Positions 9,964-18,513 of a DNA stretch of 64,000 nucleotides are shown here, piece by piece. Below the pieces are notes generated by a model that saw only the letters and a list, made by a program, of their open reading frames with translations, had not been told where the DNA came from and made no database searches. The first letter of the stretch is position 1, and each line of letters begins with the position of its first letter. A program made the position numbers and the translations under genes. The stretch is from Marmoricola sp. (GTDB lineage: Bacteria; Actinomycetota; Actinomycetes; Propionibacteriales; Nocardioidaceae): contig JAOPYE010000014.1 in NCBI GenBank assembly GCA_025964775.1, forward strand, positions 1 through 64,000, in the 5' to 3' direction.

Positions 9964-11018
9964 GAGATGGCGAGCTCGCTGAGCAGCGCGACATCGCGCA
10001 ACAGCGCCGCAGCCGACCGCACCACCGGTACCGCCGCCACCGCTCCGCTGCCCTCACCCAGGCGCATGCCGAGGTCGAGCAGCGGCTCGAGGCCGAGCTT
10101 GTCCAGCGCCAGGCTCTGGGCCGGCTCCGTGGACCGGTGACCGGCAGCGAACCAGGCGGCTGCGCCGGGCTCGATGCGATCGGCCATCACGGCGCAGGCG
10201 ACGGCGATGACACCGTCCAGCAGCACGGGGATGCCGGCGCGTGCTGCCGCGACCATGAAACCGACCGACGCGGCGAGGTCGGCGCCACCGAGGGCAGCAA
10301 GGGTCTCGACCGGCCCGAGATCGCCGTCCTCGTCAGCCCTGGCGTTCACCCGGTCGAGCCCCTGCTGGATCAGGTCCTTCTTGTGCTCCCAGGTGGCGTC
10401 GTCGATGCCGGTGCCTCGACCGGTCACGTCGTCTGCCGGGATTCCGAGGCTCGCGGCGATCAGCGCCGTCGCCGGGGTCGTGTTGCCGATCCCCATGTCG
10501 CCGCTGATCAGCAGCTGCGCGCCTGCTGCGATCTCTTCGGCCGCGATCCGGGCGCCTGCTTCCAGCGCTGCGTGGGTTTCCGCCATGGTGAGGGCGTCGG
10601 TCAGGTGCAGGGGTTCGCTCGACCGACGGATCTTGAATCGCTGGACCTCGGGGTCGATGCCCTCCAGGTCGTCGTCGACGGCGATGTCGAGCACCCGGAC
10701 GTGGACGTCGTGCGCGTTCGCGAGCGCCGAGACGCCGGCGCGGCCGGCGGCGAAGGTGCGGACCATCGCCGGTGTCACCGCCGCCGGGTACGCCGAGACG
10801 CCGTGCGCCGCGACTCCGTGGTCGCCGGCGAAGATCACCGCCCGCACGTTCTGGGGGACCACCGGCGGGCAGTGGCCCTGGACCGCGGCGAGCCAGACCC
10901 CGAGCTCGCCGAGGCGACCGAGCGCGCCGGCAGGAGTGGCCAGACCGGCCAGTCGTTCGGCGGCCGCCGTACGGGCCAGTGCCGAGGGGGGCGTGAGCAT
11001 GGACATGGCGTCAGCCAT
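9960..11018 (-). CDS. cobT: Nicotinate-nucleotide--dimethylbenzimidazole phosphoribosyltransferase CobT
   Basis: This 352-residue enzyme makes alpha-ribazole phosphate from NaMN and the lower ligand base. Motifs seen are TPAGALGRLGELGVW, FAGDHGVAAHGVSAYP, GDMGIGNTTPA and the C-terminal LGEGSGA containing the catalytic-base glutamate region. The start is the ATG at 11018, preceded by a strong AAGGAGG; a longer frame runs through the riboswitch and is rejected. First gene of cobT-cobU-cobD. Confidence 0.95.
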   Translation of the reverse strand: MADAMSMLTPPSALARTAAAERLAGLATPAGALGRLGELGVWLAAVQGHCPPVVPQNVRAVIFAGDHGVAAHGVSAYPAAVTPAMVRTFAAGRAGVSALANAHDVHVRVLDIAVDDDLEGIDPEVQRFKIRRSSEPLHLTDALTMAETHAALEAGARIAAEEIAAGAQLLISGDMGIGNTTPATALIAASLGIPADDVTGRGTGIDDATWEHKKDLIQQGLDRVNARADEDGDLGPVETLAALGGADLAASVGFMVAAARAGIPVLLDGVIAVACAVMADRIEPGAAAWFAAGHRSTEPAQSLALDKLGLEPLLDLGMRLGEGSGAVAAVPVVRSAAALLRDVALLSELAIS

Positions 11019-11074
11019 CAGGTCCTCCTTCGGGATGGTGCGTCCCAAGTAGTTGGATTCATCCAGAACTGGAT

Positions 11075-11196
11075 GACCAGGCTGTTGGGTCTGACTCCAC
11101 CGCCGAAGCGATGTCACAGTAGCGCGACTGTGCCGGATTCCCACCGGCTTCCTCGAGCCTGGTGCGCCCATCGTAGGGCCTCGGTGAACGGGTGCC
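11075..11196 (-). ncRNA. Cobalamin riboswitch upstream of cobT
   Basis: On the minus strand a conserved core reads GAAGCCGGTGGGAATCCGG, then GCACAGTCGCGCTACTGTGA (the B12-box region), a short hairpin, and GAGTCAGACCC. These are the invariant parts of the AdoCbl-binding riboswitch, spaced normally. It lies between the cobBC stop and the cobT ribosome binding site, with 50 bases of downstream sequence (ATCCAG...CTGGAT hairpin) that could be the expression platform. It should switch off cobTUD when cobalamin is plentiful. Confidence 0.9.
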
Positions 11197-13674
11197 TCAG
11201 GAGCCCGGTCGAAGGCTGGCCAGGGCGGACACGAGTGCGGCGGTCGGCTCGCGTTCACGTACGGCGATCCGCACCCAGCTCGCGTCCAGGCCCGGGAACG
11301 TGTCGGCCCGGCGGACCGCGAAACCCGCCTGCCGCAAGGCGTCATGCACTCCGGCGCCGGCTCGGGCGAGGACGAACGGAGCCGTCGAGGCGATGTGCTC
11401 GATGCCCAGCCGGGCCAGCTCGCCGCTCAGGTACTCACGGTCGCGCGCGATGCGCGCGACCCGTCGGCCGGCCTCCTCGTTCGCCTCCGCCGACGTGCAG
11501 GCGATCAGCGCGGCGAGCGCCGCTGCCGAGACCGACCACGGGGTCTGACGCCTGGCCAGTGCGGCGATGGTCTCGGCGTCGCCGGTCACGTACCCGGCCC
11601 GGATGCCCGGGATCGTCCACAGCTTCGTCAGGCTGCGGATCACCAGCAGGCCGGGCCTCACGATGCCGGCGAGCGACTCCTCGTCGTCCTCGAGGAAGGC
11701 CTCGTCGATGACGACCAGCCGGCCCGGTGCGAGCAGCCCGAGCAGGGTCGAGGCAGGGTGCCGGACGCCTGTCGGGTTGGTCGGGTTGCCGAGGACGACC
11801 AGGTCCGCCTCGGCCGGCACCAGCGAGGTGTCGAGCCGGAACCCGGTCGCAGCGGTCAGAGTGACGTGCCGCACCGGCTGGCCCTCGAGGGCCACGTCCG
11901 GCTCGGTGAACTGGGGGTGCACGACGACCGGACACGTCCAGGACCGCAGTCGTGCGACCAGGCCGAAAGCCTCGGCGGCCCCTGCCGTGGGCAGCACCGT
12001 GTCCGGGCTTCGGCCGTGACGGATGGCGATCGCGTCACGGGCCGGCGTCGCGTCGGGATAGCGGCCCGGATCGGCCGCGAGCAGGGCTGCCTCCAGCCAG
12101 GCGGGTCGCGGGCCGTCGTACACGTTCACGGCGAAGTCGGCCAGACCGGGCGTGGCCTCGGCGTCGCCGTGGTGGCGCAGGGGCTCGTGGGGCAGGTCTG
12201 GGGGGACGTCGCCGCATCTCGGCAGACTCACTTCGAGACGGGCGCTGCCCGCCTTCCTCGGTACAAGCGATGATCGCGGGACGCGGGGTGGGAGCGCGAC
12301 CGGCTCAGCAGCGTGAGCGGTTGCCGCGAACCGGGCGGCCAGCCGCGGGTGGCCGGCCCAGTGCGTGTGCAGGTAGGCCGCATGAAGGCTCGGGCCCGCG
12401 ACACCGTCGACGAGCCCGTCGCCGAAGCTCCAGGCGGGCCGCCCGGGTGAGGACAGCAGGTGGGTGCGGTGGAACTCGTGGCCGGTCACCACCTCGCCCG
12501 CGGTCGTGAGCAGGTTCTCGCCCGCCGCGGTGGCGGTCCGGTAGGCGAGGGTCAGCCGCGGTGCCATCGCGGCCTCGACCGGGACCGCGCCGACCATCTC
12601 GGCTCCGTCGACGGTGCGGCACAGGTAGAGCAGGCCGGCACACTCGGCGACCGTGGGCAGCCCGTTCGCGATCGCGGCCCTGACCTGGGTGCGCAGCGTG
12701 TCGTTGCCGCTCAGGTCGGCCGCGTGCAGCTCGGGGAAGCCGCCGCCGAGGTACAGGCCGCGGGTGCCGGCCGGAAGCGAGTCGTCGGTCGCCGGGTCGA
12801 AGACGACCGGATCGCAGCCGGCGGCACGGAGCAGCTCGGTGGTCTCGGCGTAGGAGAACGTGAACGCACGGCCGCCGGCCACGGCGATCACCGGGCGGTC
12901 GGTCCCTGCGAATGGTGCCGAGACGTGGTGACCCGACAGCGCGGCAGTCGGATCCCAGGGACTGCCGGCGAGGTCCGGAGCTGCCTGCGCCAGCCGGACC
13001 ACGGCCTCGAGGTCGATCCGCTCTGCGACCTGGGCGGCAAGCCGGTCGAGCGAGGCGGCGGCGTCGGTCCGCTCGGCCGCCGGCACGAGTCCGAGGTGGC
13101 GCGAGGGTGCCTCGATGCCGTCGTCGCGCCGCAGGACGCCGAGGACCGGGTACCTGTCGGCGAGTGCTCGCAGGACCTCGCCGGCGTGGCGGTCCGAACC
13201 GGCCTTGTTGAGCACCAGCCCGACGACGTCGACCGAGTCGTCCCAGGTCGTCATCCCGTGCACCGTCGCGGCGATCGAACGCGAGGCGTGCGAGATGTCG
13301 ACCACCAGGACGACCGGGGTCCGGGTGACCTGGGCGACGTGAGCGGTCGAGGAGAAGCCGTCGCCGCCGAGCTGGCCGTCGTACAGGCCCATGACGCCCT
13401 CGATGACGGCGACGTCGGCGCCCGAAGCGCCGCGCAGGAGCAGCGGCACCAGCAGCTCCTCGCCGACGAGGTGCGGATCCAGGTTGCGGCCCGGTCTGCC
13501 GGTGGCCAGGGCGTGGTAACCGGGGTCGATGTAGTCCGGCCCGACCTTGTGCCCGCTGATCGCCAGGCCCCTGCGAGCCAGTGCCGCCATCAATCCGGTC
13601 GCGACCGTGGTCTTGCCGTGTCCCGATGCGGGTGCGGCGATCATCAGGCGCGGCAGGGCTGTGGTGGTCACCAT
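11197..13674 (-). CDS. CobB-CobC fusion: cobyrinate a,c-diamide synthase plus PLP decarboxylase-like domain
   Basis: This is one uninterrupted 825-codon frame. Residues 1-455 are CobB: P-loop ASGHGKTT (16-23), the GxKVGPDYIDPGYH segment, and a C-terminal amidotransferase domain with Cys345 in AECAGLLYLC. CobB amidates side chains a and c. Residues about 490-825 are CobC/HisC-like, a PLP fold with Lys684 in RSLTKLW-IPGIRAGY. CobC makes the aminopropanol arm from L-threonine phosphate. In mycobacteria the two are separate genes. The linker (455-490) contains a copy of the dispersed palindrome. The ATG overlaps the cobO end, and a GTG one codon later also fits. Confidence 0.92.
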   Translation of the reverse strand: MVTTTALPRLMIAAPASGHGKTTVATGLMAALARRGLAISGHKVGPDYIDPGYHALATGRPGRNLDPHLVGEELLVPLLLRGASGADVAVIEGVMGLYDGQLGGDGFSSTAHVAQVTRTPVVLVVDISHASRSIAATVHGMTTWDDSVDVVGLVLNKAGSDRHAGEVLRALADRYPVLGVLRRDDGIEAPSRHLGLVPAAERTDAAASLDRLAAQVAERIDLEAVVRLAQAAPDLAGSPWDPTAALSGHHVSAPFAGTDRPVIAVAGGRAFTFSYAETTELLRAAGCDPVVFDPATDDSLPAGTRGLYLGGGFPELHAADLSGNDTLRTQVRAAIANGLPTVAECAGLLYLCRTVDGAEMVGAVPVEAAMAPRLTLAYRTATAAGENLLTTAGEVVTGHEFHRTHLLSSPGRPAWSFGDGLVDGVAGPSLHAAYLHTHWAGHPRLAARFAATAHAAEPVALPPRVPRSSLVPRKAGSARLEVSLPRCGDVPPDLPHEPLRHHGDAEATPGLADFAVNVYDGPRPAWLEAALLAADPGRYPDATPARDAIAIRHGRSPDTVLPTAGAAEAFGLVARLRSWTCPVVVHPQFTEPDVALEGQPVRHVTLTAATGFRLDTSLVPAEADLVVLGNPTNPTGVRHPASTLLGLLAPGRLVVIDEAFLEDDEESLAGIVRPGLLVIRSLTKLWTIPGIRAGYVTGDAETIAALARRQTPWSVSAAALAALIACTSAEANEEAGRRVARIARDREYLSGELARLGIEHIASTAPFVLARAGAGVHDALRQAGFAVRRADTFPGLDASWVRIAVREREPTAALVSALASLRPGS
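12231..12265 (+). repeat. Dispersed palindrome (family A) in the CobB-CobC linker
   Basis: CTTCGAGAC, then a self-complementary GGGC-GCT-GCCC core, then CTTCCTCGGTAC. This is a diverged copy of the family seen at 19242, 20759, 24914, 28653 and 58946. It encodes residues around 470-481, exactly between the two fused domains. Confidence 0.7.
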
Positions 13675-14282
13675 TCGATGCCGCGCTGGCCCTTCTGGCC
13701 GGCGTCCATCGGGTGCTTGACGCAACCCATCTCGGTCACCAGGTCGGCCGCGCCGATCAACCGCGGATCGGCACGCCGCCCGGTGATCACGACGTGCTGG
13801 TGCCCGGGCCGTTCGGCGAGGGTGGTCAGGACGTCGTCCAGGTCGATCCAGCCCCAGTTGATCGGGTAGGTGAACTCGTCGAGCACGTACAGGTCGTGCT
13901 CCTGGGCAGCGATCCGGCGCTGGATCTCCCGCCAGCCCTCGACAGCGGCCGCCTCGTGGTCGTCGGTGGTGCCGGCCTTCTTCGACCACGACCAGCCCGC
14001 GCCCATCTTCTGCCAGTCGACCGGGCCGCCGACCCCGGTGCTGCGGTGCAGCTCGTCGAGCTGCTCGAAGACCGCCTGCTCACCGAGCCGCCACTTGGCC
14101 GATTTCACGAACTGGAAGATGCCCAGGCTCCAGCCCTGGTTCCAGCCCCGCAACGCGAGGCCGAAGGCTGCGGTCGACTTGCCCTTGCCGTCACCGGTGT
14201 GGACCGCGAGCAGCGGCCGGTGGCGACGCTGCCGCGTCGAGAGCCCGTCGTCGGGAACGGCCGCCGGCTGACCCTGCGGCAT
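13668..14282 (-). CDS. cobO: Cob(I)yrinic acid a,c-diamide adenosyltransferase CobO
   Basis: This 204-residue ATP:corrinoid adenosyltransferase of the CobA/BtuR type has the P-loop GDGKGKST at residues 30-37, then the family marker GIFQFVKSAKW, YVLDEFTYPINWGW in the middle, and GRRADPRLIGAADLVTEM near the C-terminus. It installs the upper adenosyl ligand. The ATG shares one base with the chelatase TGA, and its end overlaps cobBC, so chelatase-cobO-cobBC is a single operon under the 16.4 kb riboswitch. Confidence 0.96.
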   Translation of the reverse strand: MPQGQPAAVPDDGLSTRQRRHRPLLAVHTGDGKGKSTAAFGLALRGWNQGWSLGIFQFVKSAKWRLGEQAVFEQLDELHRSTGVGGPVDWQKMGAGWSWSKKAGTTDDHEAAAVEGWREIQRRIAAQEHDLYVLDEFTYPINWGWIDLDDVLTTLAERPGHQHVVITGRRADPRLIGAADLVTEMGCVKHPMDAGQKGQRGIEW

Positions 14283-16312
14283 CAGGCGGCCCCCTCGACC
14301 CGGTGCCGGACCGCATCGGTGAGCGCCGCGGCACTGACCTCGCCGAGCCGGACGTAGTCGGCGCCGAGGTCGACTGCCAGGTCGCGCGCCAGCCCCATCC
14401 GGAAGCGCCCGGTCTCGCAGTCGATGACCAGCGTGGCGATGCTGCGCGTCGCGATGTGTCGTGCGACTGCTTGTGACCGCGCGACCGCGTCGGCGCCGTA
14501 CGTCGCCCGTCCGTCGGTGACCACGACCAGCAGTGGTCGGCGCCGCGGATCCCGGACCGCTTCGATCCGCAGTGTCTCGAGTGCGCTCAGGAGGCCCTCG
14601 GCCAGCGGGGTCCGGCCGCCGGCCGGGAGGTCGTCGAGCCGGGCCGCGGCGATCTCGACCGAGGACGTCGCCGGCAGCGCGAGCACCGCTGCGGAGGCGC
14701 GGAAGGTGACCAGGCCGACCTTGTCCCGCCGACGGTAGGCATCGAGCAGCAGGGACAGGACGGCGGCCTTGACCTGCTGCATCCGCGCACGTGCCGCCAT
14801 CGAGCCGGAGGCATCGACGCAGAACAGGATCAGGTTGGCTTCCTTGCCCTCCCGTACGGCGATCCGGAGGTCCTCGGGCCGGAGCACCAGCCGGCTGCCC
14901 CTGGCCCGGCCGGCCTGGTGCGGAGCTGCGGCACGGATGGTCTCGACGAGGTGGATCGCGCCGCCGGAGCCGTCGAGCCGCTGGGCCCCGATCCGCCGTC
15001 CCGCGCTGGTGATGGCGCGACTGCGCCGACCCTGGTCACCGGCGCCGAGGCCGGAGACGGCGAAGAGCTTCGGGCGGTAGGGCTCGCCGGCGGTGGTGGT
15101 CGTCGAGTCGTCGTTCGCGGGGCCGGCCCCCACGGTCGTCGAGCTTGCCGAGACGTCGGAACTGTCGGTGCCCTGGTGGAGTTCGCTCTGGTTCTCGGGT
15201 GCGGGCGTTCCGGCACGCTCCACGACCGGGTGCTGATCGGTGTCTGCGCTTCCAGGACCATCGTCGGTCGGCTCGGGCTCGGGGTCGTCCTCTCCGAGGA
15301 CCTGGTCGAGCAGGGCTTCGTCGATGCCCGGGGCGTCGAAGGGATTGCGACGGCGGCGGTGCGGAAGGGAGAGGCGGGCTGCTGCGCGGATGTCGGCTCG
15401 GTCGACGCCAGAACCGCCACGCCAGGCTGCGTGCGCGATCGCGGCCCGAGCCGTGACCAGGTCGGCCCGCATCCCGTCGACGTCGAAGGCGGCACAGACC
15501 TCGGCGATCTTGAGCAGGGCGGCGTCATCGAGGACGACCGACTCGAGCGCCGCCTGGGCCTTCTCGATCCTGGCGGTGAACGATCGCTCGGCCTCCTCCC
15601 AGTCGGCGACGAAACCGGCAGGGTCCGCGTCGTAGGCCATCCGGCGGCGAACGACCTCGACCCGCAGGGCCGGATCGCGGGGAGCCGCGACCTCGACGGT
15701 CAGCCCGAAGCGGTCCAGCAGCTGCGGCCGGAGCTCGCCCTCCTCGGGGTTCATCGTCCCGACCAGGACGAACCGTGCGGCGTGCTCGACCGAGATTCCG
15801 TCGCGCTCGACCGTCGAGGTGCCCATGGCTGCGGCGTCGAGGAGCAGGTCGACGAGGTGGTCGTGCAGCAGGTTGACCTCGTCGACGTACAGGATCCCGC
15901 GGTGGGCCCGCGCCAGCAGCCCGGGTTCGTACTCGGTCCTGCCCTCGGACAGCGCACGCTCGAGGTGCAGGGATCCGAGCACCCGGTCCTCGGTGGCGCC
16001 GACGGGGAGCTCGACGAGGCGGACCGGCCGGGTCTCCCGTGCCGGGTTGTCGCCGAACGGGCCGTCGGGCGAGACGGCGTGCGGGTCGTCCGGATCGGAG
16101 CAGAAGCGGTCACCGGCGACCACGTCGATCGGAGGCAGCACGGCCGCGAGCGACCGGACCATCGTCGACTTGGCGGTGCCCTTCTCGCCGCGGATCAGGA
16201 CGCCGCCGACGTCGGGCGAGATCGTGGTGAGGATCAGGGCCAGGGCCATGTCGTCGAAGTCGGACCCAGCGTGCGAACCGACAATGGCGCTGAAAGGGAA
16301 CTGCAGTGGCAT
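14282..16312 (-). CDS. ChlI-ChlD fusion chelatase (cobaltochelatase partner)
   Basis: This 676-residue protein joins an AAA+ ATPase (Walker A GEKGTAKST, 42-50; Walker B LYVDEVNLL) to a C-terminal von Willebrand A domain with the MIDAS motif DASGS at 500-504. An acidic, low-complexity linker of about 345-430 separates them. Such proteins drive Mg or Co insertion; in actinobacteria they are thought to replace CobS and CobT as motor for CobN. The linker holds an in-frame 21-base repeat also present in cobN. It starts at the ATG after a cobalamin riboswitch and is the first gene of the operon. Confidence 0.9.
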   Translation of the reverse strand: MPLQFPFSAIVGSHAGSDFDDMALALILTTISPDVGGVLIRGEKGTAKSTMVRSLAAVLPPIDVVAGDRFCSDPDDPHAVSPDGPFGDNPARETRPVRLVELPVGATEDRVLGSLHLERALSEGRTEYEPGLLARAHRGILYVDEVNLLHDHLVDLLLDAAAMGTSTVERDGISVEHAARFVLVGTMNPEEGELRPQLLDRFGLTVEVAAPRDPALRVEVVRRRMAYDADPAGFVADWEEAERSFTARIEKAQAALESVVLDDAALLKIAEVCAAFDVDGMRADLVTARAAIAHAAWRGGSGVDRADIRAAARLSLPHRRRRNPFDAPGIDEALLDQVLGEDDPEPEPTDDGPGSADTDQHPVVERAGTPAPENQSELHQGTDSSDVSASSTTVGAGPANDDSTTTTAGEPYRPKLFAVSGLGAGDQGRRSRAITSAGRRIGAQRLDGSGGAIHLVETIRAAAPHQAGRARGSRLVLRPEDLRIAVREGKEANLILFCVDASGSMAARARMQQVKAAVLSLLLDAYRRRDKVGLVTFRASAAVLALPATSSVEIAAARLDDLPAGGRTPLAEGLLSALETLRIEAVRDPRRRPLLVVVTDGRATYGADAVARSQAVARHIATRSIATLVIDCETGRFRMGLARDLAVDLGADYVRLGEVSAAALTDAVRHRVEGAA
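15134..15154 (-). repeat. 21-base repeat (family B) in the chelatase linker
   Basis: This segment is identical over 21 bases to 25460-25480 inside cobN. On the coding strand it begins GTCTCGGCAAGCTCGACG and is read in the same frame in both genes, giving VSASSTT. Here it lies in the low-complexity linker (residues 387-393). Confidence 0.85.
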
Positions 16313-16351
16313 GGGGGCTCCCGCGCTTTAGCCATCGGACATCGGAGCGCG

Positions 16352-16498
16352 AGGCCGGTCTTCGGACTTCCGGAGTCGTCGTACGACGCCCCGGTCACCG
16401 CAGCGGGCCCTGTGCCGGACTCTCACCGGCTTCCCAGATTCTCCCCGTCCACACCGCGATGTTGCTGCGAGTCTCTGGGGCACCTCGTGCTTGGAGGC
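16352..16498 (-). ncRNA. Cobalamin riboswitch upstream of the chelatase-cobO-cobBC operon
   Basis: Minus-strand sequence shows GAGGTGCCCC at the 5' side, GGGAAGCCGGTGAGAGTCCGG, then GCACAGGGCCCGCTGCGGTGA (B12-box region), a perfect short hairpin containing CGTCGTACGACG, and the 3' element GAAGTCCGAAGACCGGCC. This is an orthodox AdoCbl riboswitch without inserted repeat. It ends about 40 bases before the ATG at 16312. The divergent cobL start lies just beyond its 5' end. Confidence 0.92.
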
Positions 16499-16519
16499 GT
16501 AACGATAACCTTTCCGCCC

Positions 16520-17740
16520 ATGGAGCCCACGCAGGCCAATTCGGTAGCCGTCTTCGGCATCGGCGCCGACGGTTGGGAGAGCCTGGATCCTGCCTCCCAG
16601 CAGGCGATCCTGGCTGCGGAGGTCGTCCTCGGTGGAACCCGCCAGCTGGAGCTGCTGCCGTCAGCCGACCCTGCCAGCGGGCAGGAGCGGATCGCGTGGC
16701 CCTCGCCCCTGCGCGATCACCTGGCCGCGCTGATCGACGACCACTCCGGTCGCTCCGTCGTCGCGCTGGCGTCGGGAGACCCTCTCGTCTCGGGCATCGC
16801 CGGCACCCTGATCGACGTGCTCGGATCCGATCGGGTGCAGGTCGTCCCGGGCGTCTCGTCGATCGCCCTGGCCCGGGCACGGCTGGGTTGGCCCGCCGAC
16901 GCGGTCGAGGTCGTCACCCTGGTGGGACGCGATCCGCAGCGCATCCTCGCAGCCGTGGCGCCGGGGCACCGCCTGATCGTGCTGTCCTCCGATGCCACGA
17001 CTCCGGCGGTCGTCGCCGAGGTGCTCACCGGTGACGGGTACGGCGCGAGCACGATGACCGTGCTCGGCGATCTCGGGACGTCGTACGAGACCCGCCGCAG
17101 TGCGCGCGCGGACGCGTGGAGCGGACCTTCGGCGGCGCTCAACCTGATCGCGATCGCCTGTGTGGGCAGGGGAAACTCCCGTACGCCGGGGCTCGCCGAC
17201 GACGCCTTCGAGCACGACGGCCAGCTCACCCGGCGCGATGCGCGGGCCTCGGCACTGGCACGTTTGGCGCCCTCGCCGGGCCAGGTGCTGTGGGACGTCG
17301 GTGCCGGGGCCGGTTCGATCGGGATCGAGTGGATGCGATCCCATCCGTCGACGCGTGCGATCGCGATCGAGGTCGACGCCGAGCGAGGGATGCGGATCCG
17401 CCGCAACGCGAGAAGGCTCGGCGTACCGGGGTTGGAGGTCGTCGTCGGCCGGGCGCCCGGAGCACTCGCCGGGCTGGCCGCGCCCGACGCTGTCTTCGTC
17501 GGGGGCGGCGCGAGTCGCCCGGGTGTGCTCGACGCCGTTCTGGCTGTGCTGCGGCCCGGCGGACGGCTCGTCGTGCACGCCGTGACCCACCAGACCGAGT
17601 CCCTGCTCGTCGAGCGGTACACCAACCTCGGCGGGGAACTCATCCGGCTGCAGGTCGAGACTGTCGCACCTATCGGGACGTTCACCGGCTGGAGTCCCGG
17701 CCGAGCGATCGTCCAGTGGTCCTGGCAGGTGCCGCAGTGA
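16520..17740 (+). CDS. cobL: Precorrin-6Y C5,15-methyltransferase (decarboxylating) CobL
   Basis: The protein has 406 residues. The N-terminal half (CbiE, about 1-205) is a tetrapyrrole methylase with the VFGIGADG start and ALASGDPLVSGI. The C-terminal half (CbiT, about 215-406) is a class I methyltransferase with DVGAGAGSIGIEW at 259. Together they methylate C5 and C15 of precorrin-6B and remove the acetate carboxyl on ring C, giving precorrin-8. A longer frame upstream lies antisense to the chelatase and is rejected. No ribosome binding site is near; TAACCT eight bases before the ATG suggests a very short or absent leader. Confidence 0.94.
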   Translation: MEPTQANSVAVFGIGADGWESLDPASQQAILAAEVVLGGTRQLELLPSADPASGQERIAWPSPLRDHLAALIDDHSGRSVVALASGDPLVSGIAGTLIDVLGSDRVQVVPGVSSIALARARLGWPADAVEVVTLVGRDPQRILAAVAPGHRLIVLSSDATTPAVVAEVLTGDGYGASTMTVLGDLGTSYETRRSARADAWSGPSAALNLIAIACVGRGNSRTPGLADDAFEHDGQLTRRDARASALARLAPSPGQVLWDVGAGAGSIGIEWMRSHPSTRAIAIEVDAERGMRIRRNARRLGVPGLEVVVGRAPGALAGLAAPDAVFVGGGASRPGVLDAVLAVLRPGGRLVVHAVTHQTESLLVERYTNLGGELIRLQVETVAPIGTFTGWSPGRAIVQWSWQVPQ

Positions 17741-18513
17741 CGATCCACTTCGTCGGCGGAGGCCCGGGCGCTGCCGACCTGATCACGCTGCGCGCGGCGA
17801 CCCTGCTGGCGGGGGCCGATGTCGTCGTGTACGCCGGCACCTACCTGGACCGCGACGTGCTCGGTCACTGCCGCGAGGACGTCCGGCTGGTCGACACCCA
17901 GGACCTGGACCTGGACCAGATCACCGCCGAGCTGGTGACCAGCCACCTGGCCGGACGGAGCGTGGTGCGGCTGTGCTCGGGCGACCCGTCGCTGTACTCG
18001 GCGCTCGCCGAGCAGACCGCGCGGCTCGATGCCGCGGGCGTGGACTGGGACGTCACTCCGGGCGTACCGGCCTACGCGGCAGCGGCCGCGCTGCTCGGCC
18101 GAGAGCTCACCGTCCCGTTGCTGACCCAGTCAGTCGTGCTGACCCGCGCCCAGGCCCGGTCGACGGCACTGCCGGCAGGTGAATCGCTGGCCGCGTTCGC
18201 TGCGACCGGCGCGACCCTGGTCCTGCACCTCGCGATCACCCGGATCCGCGAGATCGCCGAGGAGCTGATCGACGACTACGGGCCGGAGTGCCCGGTCGCG
18301 GTGGTCCATCGGGCGAGCCAGCCGGCCGAGGTCGTCCTGCGTGGAACGCTGAGCACGATCGCCGACCAGGTCGAGGCCGCGGGCCTGCGCCAGGCGGCGG
18401 TGATCCTGGTCGGCCAGGTCCTCGACCCGGTGCCGAGTCCGGGCGAGGTCGCCGAGTCCTACCTGTACGACGCGAGTCGCGACCGCTCCTCGAAGCTCCG
18501 CTCAGCCGACTGA
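17737..18513 (+). CDS. cobM: Precorrin-4 C11-methyltransferase CobM
   Basis: This 258-residue SAM-dependent tetrapyrrole methylase makes precorrin-5. Motifs: FVGGGPGAADLITLRA at the N-terminus, VVYAGTYLD, LCSGDPSLYSA (SAM-binding loop) and VTPGVPAYAAAAA. The GTG start overlaps the cobL stop (GTGA), so cobL-cobM is an operon. Its 3' end overlaps the convergent cobIJ gene by 12 bases. Confidence 0.95.
   Translation: MTIHFVGGGPGAADLITLRAATLLAGADVVVYAGTYLDRDVLGHCREDVRLVDTQDLDLDQITAELVTSHLAGRSVVRLCSGDPSLYSALAEQTARLDAAGVDWDVTPGVPAYAAAAALLGRELTVPLLTQSVVLTRAQARSTALPAGESLAAFAATGATLVLHLAITRIREIAEELIDDYGPECPVAVVHRASQPAEVVLRGTLSTIADQVEAAGLRQAAVILVGQVLDPVPSPGEVAESYLYDASRDRSSKLRSAD

Noticed and set aside
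11019-11345. N-terminal extension of cobT by 109 codons
   Set aside because: It would be translated through a cobalamin riboswitch; the ATG at 11018 has a strong AAGGAGG.
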